DNA of 64,000 bases from Saprospiraceae bacterium. Its GTDB lineage: Bacteria > Bacteroidota > Bacteroidia > Chitinophagales > Saprospiraceae. Location of the stretch: contig JADJYH010000003.1 of NCBI GenBank assembly GCA_016719855.1, positions 62,001 through 126,000 of the forward strand, given 5' to 3'. This document shows positions 58,827 through 64,000 of this stretch, piece by piece (positions within the stretch are counted from its first letter, which is position 1; every line of letters begins with the position of its first letter). The notes below the pieces were generated by a model. It was given only the letters and a program-made list of their open reading frames with translations. It did not search any database and had not been told where the DNA came from. Position numbers and translations under genes: made by a program.

Positions 58827-59717
58827 ATGACGATGAGAAGCTTGCTGAATCAGCCGAAGACGAATTTGATATTCTATAAAACGGATGAAGAAATTGAGCT
58901 GATTCGTGAAGCTTGCCTTTTGGTTTGCAAAGTGCTGACACATGTTGGCGCCAATATCAAACCAGGCATGAAAGGCAGCAAACTGGACCGTGAAGCTGAA
59001 GAGCTAATACGAGACCATGGCGCAATACCGGCATTCAAAGGATATGTCGGGGCAGGTTCAGATACGGAATTCCCATCCACGCTTTGCATTTCGATGAATG
59101 AGGTGGTGGTGCATGGCATTCCTTCCGATGAAATAGAATTCAAGGATGGTGATGTCGTTTCAGTGGATTGCGGAGTATTGTTGAATGGCTACTACGGCGA
59201 TGCGGCATACACTTTTGCAATCGGCGATGTTGATGACAATACCATGGAGTTGCTGCGGGTAACCAAGACCTCCCTTTACAAAGGGATTGAGCAAGCGATG
59301 CATGGGAAGCGAATTGGTGATATTGGTTATGCCATTCAAACTTACACGGAGCGCGTGTTTGGTTATTCGGTGGTTCGGGAGTTGGTTGGTCATGGCGTGG
59401 GTAAGTCGCTCCACGAAGACCCAGAGGTGCCAAACTACGGCAAGCGTGGAAATGGTGTTTTGATGAAAGAAGGCTTGGTCATTGCCATCGAACCCATGAT
59501 AAATATGGGTAAGAAGGATATCATGCAAGGTAAGGATGGTTGGACTATCATGGCCTCCGATAGAAAACCTTCTGCACATTACGAGCATACGGTTGCAGTG
59601 CGAAAGAACCACGCCGATATCCTCTCTGATCACGACCCCATCGAAGCCGCTATCGCCATGAACCCCGAACTAAAAACTGTGGAAGCAAAGGAAGAAATAG
59701 GTGCGTTGTTAGCATAA
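58827..59717 (+). CDS. map: Methionine aminopeptidase, type I
   Basis: Removes N-terminal methionine from new proteins; 296 residues, longer than the usual 250-265. The metal ligands are in VVSVDCGVLLNGYYGDAAYT (two Asp), ELVGHGVGKSLHEDP (His), VIAIEPMIN (Glu) and SAHYEHTVAV (Glu). The extra length is an N-terminal stretch of about 15 and a C-terminal one of about 25 residues (AAIAMNPELKTVEAKEE). It could start at either of two ATGs (58827 or 58833). Confidence 0.95.
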   Translation: MTMRSLLNQPKTNLIFYKTDEEIELIREACLLVCKVLTHVGANIKPGMKGSKLDREAEELIRDHGAIPAFKGYVGAGSDTEFPSTLCISMNEVVVHGIPSDEIEFKDGDVVSVDCGVLLNGYYGDAAYTFAIGDVDDNTMELLRVTKTSLYKGIEQAMHGKRIGDIGYAIQTYTERVFGYSVVRELVGHGVGKSLHEDPEVPNYGKRGNGVLMKEGLVIAIEPMINMGKKDIMQGKDGWTIMASDRKPSAHYEHTVAVRKNHADILSDHDPIEAAIAMNPELKTVEAKEEIGALLA

Positions 59718-59804
59718 AAAATAAGCAGGCACACACCAGATTTTGGACAAAGTTGGATAAGTTGATTTTTTTTTAATCGGCAGTAAAACTTTGGTTGATA
59801 TTCG

Positions 59805-59812
59805 TATCTTTG
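59805..59812 (+). promoter_or_regulatory. -7 promoter box for infA and the alpha operon
   Basis: TATCTTTG lies 20 bases before the infA ATG in the 114-base map-infA gap. A TTTG at 59790 is too close to be the -33. It would drive infA-rpmJ-rpsM-rpsK-rpsD. Confidence 0.55.
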
Positions 59813-59831
59813 CGCTCCGAATTTTGAAAGC

Positions 59832-60050
59832 ATGGCTAAACAAGATTTAATAAAGCAAGACGGAACTATTGATGAGGCACTTTCAAATGCCATGTTCAGG
59901 GTACGTCTGGAGAACAATCACATCATAACGGCCACCATTTCGGGAAAGATGCGGATGAACTACATCCGAATTCTACCAGGTGACCGGGTTGCAGTTGAAA
60001 TGTCTCCCTACGACCTATCGAGAGGAAGAATAATCTATCGCTACAAGTAA
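59832..60050 (+). CDS. infA: Translation initiation factor IF-1
   Basis: OB-fold factor of 72 residues. MAKQDLIKQDGTIDEALSNA and MRMNYIRILPGDRVAVEMSP are standard. It binds the A site during initiation. Has its own -7 box. Confidence 0.98.
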   Translation: MAKQDLIKQDGTIDEALSNAMFRVRLENNHIITATISGKMRMNYIRILPGDRVAVEMSPYDLSRGRIIYRYK

Positions 60051-60090
60051 AATTGCGGCGAATTTTTAATACATTGAAAATCAAAGCGTT

Positions 60091-60207
60091 ATGAAAGTCA
60101 GGGCTTCTGTCAAAAAGCGGTCAACGGATTGTAAGATTGTGAGGAGAAAGGGTAAGATCTATGTCATCAACAAGAAAAACCCGAAATTCAAACAACGTCA
60201 AGGTTAA
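60091..60207 (+). CDS. rpmJ: 50S ribosomal protein L36
   Basis: Protein of 38 residues: MKVRASVKKRSTDCKIVRRK and then GKIYVINKKNPKFKQRQG. The zinc ligand positions of the classical form (C-x2-C-x12-C-x4-H) are mostly absent: only one cysteine (C14) remains, so this is the zinc-independent type. It fills the gap between infA and rpsM. Confidence 0.96.
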   Translation: MKVRASVKKRSTDCKIVRRKGKIYVINKKNPKFKQRQG

Positions 60208-60260
60208 TCCGACCAGCTTTGAATGAATGTAATTTACTGAAATTCGTAAATCATTAGAAT

Positions 60261-60638
60261 ATGGCACGTATTGCAGGTGTTGACTTACCAAGAAACAAGC
60301 GCGGCGTTATAGGCCTCACTTATATCTTCGGTATTGGTGCCTCCAGGGCAAAGGAAATCTTGGAAGGAGCAGGTATTGATGAAAACGTCAAGGTAAATGA
60401 ATGGACGGATGACAACGTTCGTACCATTACTCAGCTCATCCAGAAGGACTACAAAGTTGAGGGCGAGCTCCGTTCAGAAGTGCAGATGAGTATCAAGCGC
60501 TTGATGGACGTTGCCTGCTACCGTGGCCTCCGCCACAGGAAAGGCCTTCCGCTTCGGGGTCAGCGCACCAAGACCAACGCACGTACCCGCAAGGGCAAGC
60601 GTAAAACAGTCGCAAACAAAAAACTGGCTAAGAAGTAA
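60261..60638 (+). CDS. rpsM: 30S ribosomal protein S13
   Basis: 30S head protein of 125 residues contacting the P-site tRNA. MARIAGVDLPRNKRGVIGLT, the YRGLRHRKGLPLRGQRTKTN motif and a basic tail are typical. Confidence 0.98.
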   Translation: MARIAGVDLPRNKRGVIGLTYIFGIGASRAKEILEGAGIDENVKVNEWTDDNVRTITQLIQKDYKVEGELRSEVQMSIKRLMDVACYRGLRHRKGLPLRGQRTKTNARTRKGKRKTVANKKLAKK

Positions 60639-60709
60639 TTTACCTAGGCTCTGTTTTTTCTGCATGGCAATAAAAAGTGCAGCATAGCCGGGTTTCAATT
60701 AATATCAAG

Positions 60710-61102
60710 ATGGCAAAGGTTAGATCCAAAGTCAAGGCAAAAAGAAAAGTAAAAGTTGAGCCGGAAGGCTTCGCTTATATTCAGGCAACGTTCAACAATA
60801 TAATTGTATCGTTGACCAACAAAAAAGGTGAAGTGATTAGCTGGGGTTCGGCTGGTAAAGCTGGTTTCAGGGGTTCTAAAAAGAACACACCTTATGCCGC
60901 ACAGATGGCCGCTGGCGATGCTGCAAAGGTAGCATTTGAGGCTGGGTTGCGCACCGTTGAGGTCTATGTGAAAGGCCCGGGTTCAGGCAGGGAGGCGGCC
61001 ATTAGGGCGCTTGACCAGACTGGCGTGAAGGTTTCCCGGATTTTGGACCTCACACCGGTTCCGCACAACGGCTGCAGGCCACCCAAGCGCAGGAGGGTAT
61101 AA
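60710..61102 (+). CDS. rpsK: 30S ribosomal protein S11
   Basis: Platform protein of 130 residues. The start at 60710 (MAKVRSKVKAKRKVKV) is chosen over 60677 because homology begins there. FNNIIVSLTNKKGEVISWGS, the GPGSGREAAIRALDQTGVKV segment and the ending NGCRPPKRRRV are standard. Confidence 0.98.
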   Translation: MAKVRSKVKAKRKVKVEPEGFAYIQATFNNIIVSLTNKKGEVISWGSAGKAGFRGSKKNTPYAAQMAAGDAAKVAFEAGLRTVEVYVKGPGSGREAAIRALDQTGVKVSRILDLTPVPHNGCRPPKRRRV

Positions 61103-61155
61103 CCACTGCGCATGCAATCCAAGTCTTTTTTAATCGAAAAAAGAAAACATTTATA

Positions 61156-61767
61156 ATGGCAAGGTATAACGGTCCAAAACAGAAGAAAGCCCGCTCCTTT
61201 GGCGAGCCTATTTATGGTTTTAGCAAGGCTTTTGAAAAGAAAAAATACGCACCGGGGATGCATGGCCAAACCCGCAAGCGTAAGCAGCGTTCCAACTATG
61301 CTATCCAGTTGATGGAGAAGCAAAAAGCGAAGTACACTTACGGTGTATTGGAGCGCCAGTTCCGCAACATGTTCGAAGTTGCCAGCCATAAGCACGGTGT
61401 CACAGGTACAGTACTACTTCAACTGCTGGAGTCCCGCCTCGACAACACCGTATTCCGCCTTGGCATCGCTCCTACCCGCCGTGCTGCACGTCAGCTAGTT
61501 TCCCACCGTCACGTTGTTGTGAACGGAGTACTGACGAACGTGCCGTCTTACCACCTTCGCCCAGGCGACGTTGTTGAGGTGCGTGGCCAGTCCAAAGAGC
61601 TTGACCTGATTAGGGAACAAGTAGGTAAGAAAACCGACGTGAAGAAATTTGGTTGGTTGGAATTCAATCCTGACAAAATGCGTGGCACGTTCCTGTCTTA
61701 TCCAGAACGTGAACAAATACCAGAGAAGTTGAACGAGCAATTAATCGTTGAACTTTACTCTAAATAA
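61156..61767 (+). CDS. rpsD: 30S ribosomal protein S4
   Basis: Primary 16S-binding protein of 203 residues with an S4 domain (LESRLDNTVFRLGIAPTRRA, then VSHRHVVVNGVLTNVPSY). No N-terminal zinc cysteines. A terminator follows, so rpoA-rplQ may be partly separate. Confidence 0.98.
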   Translation: MARYNGPKQKKARSFGEPIYGFSKAFEKKKYAPGMHGQTRKRKQRSNYAIQLMEKQKAKYTYGVLERQFRNMFEVASHKHGVTGTVLLQLLESRLDNTVFRLGIAPTRRAARQLVSHRHVVVNGVLTNVPSYHLRPGDVVEVRGQSKELDLIREQVGKKTDVKKFGWLEFNPDKMRGTFLSYPEREQIPEKLNEQLIVELYSK

Positions 61768-61776
61768 GGTTTAATC

Positions 61777-61819
61777 GGTTTGGCAGGCACCTACTTGGGT
61801 TGCCTGCCAAACCTGTTTT
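61777..61819 (+). terminator. Intrinsic terminator between rpsD and rpoA
   Basis: GGTTTGGCAGGC (61777-61788) and GCCTGCCAAACC (61802-61813) form a perfect 12-base stem, followed by TGTTTTATTT. In most bacteria rpsD and rpoA are joined without a terminator, so this probably reduces rpoA relative to ribosomal proteins, or a later promoter takes over. Confidence 0.75.
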
Positions 61820-61927
61820 ATTTAGCGCATACATTGCGCCCATCTTGTTGAATTTATTCAGCAAAATGTGTTGAAAATCTGAACAGACGGCCTATATCCT
61901 TCATCCTTTCAAAGATTTCTTCATTAT

Positions 61928-62926
61928 ATGAGCATCTTAAATTTCCAAAAGCCTGACAAAATCATGATGCAGAAAGCTAATGATTTTGAGGGCATTTTTG
62001 AATTCAGGCCGTTGGAGCCTGGTTTTGGCCAAACCATCGGCAACTCACTCAGAAGAATCCTGCTTTCCTCATTGGAAGGCTTTGCTATTTCCGCTGTGCG
62101 CATCGCTGGTGTTGACCACGAGTTCGCTACCATCAAAGGCGTCGTAGAAGACGTTCTTGACATAATTCTGAACCTTAAGCAGGTTCGTCTCAAGCAGTTG
62201 ATTCAAGGTGAAGACCTTGCTTCCGAGAAAATCTACCTCACCATCAGTGGTAAAGAAGAGTTCCGTGCTGGTGACTTGGAGGAGCACACCAATGTTTTCA
62301 AGGTGATGAATCCTGACATGCTCATTTGCAAAATGGAGCCATTCGTGAACTTGGAGATGGAGTTCACGGTCACTAAAGGCCGTGGGTACGTGCCTGCTGG
62401 TGAAAATTTGCCTAAAGATTCACCGATTGGCGTAATTCCGCTAGATGCTATTTACACGCCAATAAAGAACGTAGCTTACAAGATTGAAAATACCCGTGTG
62501 GGTCAGCGCACTGACTACGAGCAACTGACCTTGGAAGTAAAAACCGATGGTACCATCCACCCGGAAGATGCCGTAAAAGAAGCTTCCCGCATCATGATTC
62601 ACCACCTGATGCTCATTACTGATGAGTACATCAGCATCCCCGACGACTCTGGTCGCCGTGACGATGTGGTGGACGAGCATGTACTACACATGCGCAAGCT
62701 GTTCAAAACCAGCCTCGAAGACCTCGACTTGTCCGTTCGTGCATACAACTGCCTCAAGGCTGCCAAGATCAACACCTTGGCCGAGTTGGTACGCTACGAC
62801 ACACACGAGTTGCTGAAGTTCAGGAACTTTGGCAAAAAATCGCTCGTCGAAATCGAGGAACTGCTGCAAGACAAAGGGTTGACTTTCGGCATGGACTTGT
62901 CGAAGTACAAACTTGACGAAGAATAA
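61928..62926 (+). CDS. rpoA: RNA polymerase alpha subunit
   Basis: Assembly scaffold of RNA polymerase, 332 residues. The N-terminal dimerisation domain (FRPLEPGFGQTIGNSLRRIL) and the C-terminal domain (LSVRAYNCLKAAKINTLAEL, then FGKKSLVEIEELLQDKGL) are complete. It sits between rpsD and rplQ as usual. The gap after it holds CGATTGCGGATT and CAATCCTT words without a clean hairpin. Confidence 0.98.
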   Translation: MSILNFQKPDKIMMQKANDFEGIFEFRPLEPGFGQTIGNSLRRILLSSLEGFAISAVRIAGVDHEFATIKGVVEDVLDIILNLKQVRLKQLIQGEDLASEKIYLTISGKEEFRAGDLEEHTNVFKVMNPDMLICKMEPFVNLEMEFTVTKGRGYVPAGENLPKDSPIGVIPLDAIYTPIKNVAYKIENTRVGQRTDYEQLTLEVKTDGTIHPEDAVKEASRIMIHHLMLITDEYISIPDDSGRRDDVVDEHVLHMRKLFKTSLEDLDLSVRAYNCLKAAKINTLAELVRYDTHELLKFRNFGKKSLVEIEELLQDKGLTFGMDLSKYKLDEE

Positions 62927-63115
62927 AACGATTGCGGATTGCGGAATTCCGATTGCGGATTTCCGAGACCCTTAATCATAACTGCAATGACTGTTGATTT
63001 GGTTTGATTGAATTTTGAAATGCTGGCGAGGCTTCAATCCTTTAAACATTCAATCCTTCAATCCTTCTAAAATCCGGTGTTGCGAAGATCACCAAATTCT
63101 AAAATTAATTAAGCC

Positions 63116-63724
63116 ATGAGACACGGCAACAAGAACAAGCATCTCGGCAGAACGATGGAGCACCGTCAAGCGATGTTTGCGAACATGTCCAATTCACTGA
63201 TAGAGCACAAGCGAATCGAAACCACCCTCCAGAAAGCAAAAGCATTGCGCAAGTACTTCGAGCCGTTAGTCACAAGGGCAAGGGAGAATACGACGCACTC
63301 CCGTAGGATTGTGTTTGGCCACTTGCAGAGCAAGGAAGCCATCAAGGAACTTTTTGGTCCAATCGCAGAAGCCGTTGGCGACCGCCCAGGTGGTTATGTA
63401 CGCATTATCCGCACAGGTTTCCGTCATGGTGATGCCGCTGAAATGGCGTTGATAGAATTGGTGGACTTCAACCCAGATTACAACGGCCAAGCGAAAGCTG
63501 GTGACACTAGCAAAGGCAAGAAGCGCCGTACCCGTCGTGGTGGTGGTACTGCAAAAGCTGCTACAACTGCCGCAGTTGCTGCTGCACCAGTTATTGCTGA
63601 AGTTGCGGAGGAAGACATGATTGCCGTCGGTGAAATCGCTGAAGAGGCTGCTGAGGCAGCAGAAAGCAATGTTGCCGAAACTACTGAAAACGATACTGAA
63701 GCTCCTGCAAAGGACGAGGAATAA
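63116..63724 (+). CDS. rplQ: 50S ribosomal protein L17 with long Ala/Glu tail
   Basis: 50S protein of 202 residues; the conserved part (MRHGNKNKHLGRTMEHRQAM to IELVDFNPDYN) takes about 120. A basic patch (KGKKRRTRRGGG) then leads to about 65 residues rich in Ala, Glu, Thr (AAVAAAPVIAEVAEED and onward), ending TEAPAKDEE. The tail is acidic and probably disordered on the ribosome surface. A strong bidirectional terminator follows. Confidence 0.97.
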   Translation: MRHGNKNKHLGRTMEHRQAMFANMSNSLIEHKRIETTLQKAKALRKYFEPLVTRARENTTHSRRIVFGHLQSKEAIKELFGPIAEAVGDRPGGYVRIIRTGFRHGDAAEMALIELVDFNPDYNGQAKAGDTSKGKKRRTRRGGGTAKAATTAAVAAAPVIAEVAEEDMIAVGEIAEEAAEAAESNVAETTENDTEAPAKDEE

Positions 63725-63745
63725 TCAGGAATACATTTTCTTGGT

Positions 63746-63790
63746 AAAAGCAAACGGGCGGGTTCACATGAACCACGCCCGTTTGCTTTT
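63746..63790. terminator. Bidirectional terminator after rplQ
   Basis: AAAAGCAAACGGGCG (63746-63760) and CGCCCGTTTGCTTTT (63776-63790) form a perfect 15-base stem with a small inner stem GTTC-acat-GAAC. Flanking A and T runs allow termination of both rplQ and the convergent gene at 63816. Confidence 0.92.
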
Positions 63791-63815
63791 CTCACCGCTC
63801 ACTCTCTCACTCCGC

Positions 63816-64000
63816 TCACCCCTCCACCGCCTCCGTCACCGCCAGTTCGAACTCTGCCGTCACCGTGCCGAGGTTCTTCACGATGATGAACTTGGCACCC
63901 GGTGCCCAGCCCGATTCGGCGGCATTGGTCTGCGCCGTTTGCATGGCCAGCACGGACGTCTTGACGGCATTGTCGGCAGCAGAAGCGTTGGCGGAGAATC
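63816..64000 (-). CDS. Partial gene, C-terminus only
   Basis: A minus-strand frame enters from the right edge and stops at 63816-63818. The visible 60 residues include SANASAADNAVKTSVLAMQT, WAPGAKFIIVKNLGTVTAEF and the ending ELAVTEAVEG. The beta-strand-like end could be part of a surface or lipid-binding domain, but I do not recognise a family. The terminator at 63746-63790 lies just after its stop, which supports it being a real gene. Confidence 0.5.
   Translation of the reverse strand, partial: FSANASAADNAVKTSVLAMQTAQTNAAESGWAPGAKFIIVKNLGTVTAEFELAVTEAVEG

Overview
The window is a stretch of a Bacteroidota chromosome, most likely Saprospirales or a close relative. The evidence is the Bacteroidota promoter -7 box (TAnnTTTG) in front of many genes, almost no Shine-Dalgarno sequences, Bacteroidota-type families (DUF2490, DUF6498, DUF4384, OmpH, NIPSNAP, Uma2), and a secreted protein of a type I associate with Saprospirales. 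The placement below phylum level is inference.

Layout. 0.2-6.3 kb: an ABC-F ATPase, a small muconolactone-isomerase-like protein, a NagB-type deaminase, a NarL-type response regulator, a broken outer-membrane protein gene and a lipoprotein gene. 6.5-16.2 kb: a DUF6498 membrane protein, a large secreted beta-propeller/caspase (C14) protein, a papain-like (C1) protease with a DUF4384-like tail, two Uma2 paralogues on either side of that protease, and a TPR histidine kinase. 16.4-18.9 kb: hmgA and hppD (tyrosine/homogentisate catabolism). 19-25.3 kb: a NIPSNAP gene cut at a tRNA-fMet, OmpH, the XisI/XisH pair with a possible small leader ORF, and secA. 25.6-35.8 kb: a secreted protein and the phosphate locus. 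A porin, pstS, pstC, pstA, pstB and phoU run left; an outer-membrane DUF2490 protein, a PhoB-like regulator and a histidine kinase run right from the same control region. 36-43 kb: carbonic anhydrase, a TauE/SafE exporter, an OmpA lipoprotein, a threonine dehydratase-like gene, a lipoprotein, RluF and a YtcJ-like amidohydrolase. 43.3-63.7 kb: the complete str-S10-spc-alpha ribosomal supercluster from rpsL to rplQ with fusA, secY, map, infA and rpoA, all on the + strand. A gene running in from the right is cut by the window end.

Two patterns run across the genes. First, many conserved genes and the tRNA carry one-base frame breaks, several at homopolymers and some in compensating pairs. This looks like uncorrected sequencing error more than gene decay, so the broken genes are annotated as single genes. 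Second, many intergenic gaps hold low-complexity oligonucleotide words followed by their reverse complements, so the gap can fold into a long hairpin. This occurs at four consecutive boundaries of the phosphate operon and in the secA leader, and the same word recurs at distant loci. I consider this word-hairpin system the most interesting feature of the window, followed by a PstS-like segment embedded in PstC, the protease neighbourhood, and an rpsJ promoter nested in the fusA terminator.
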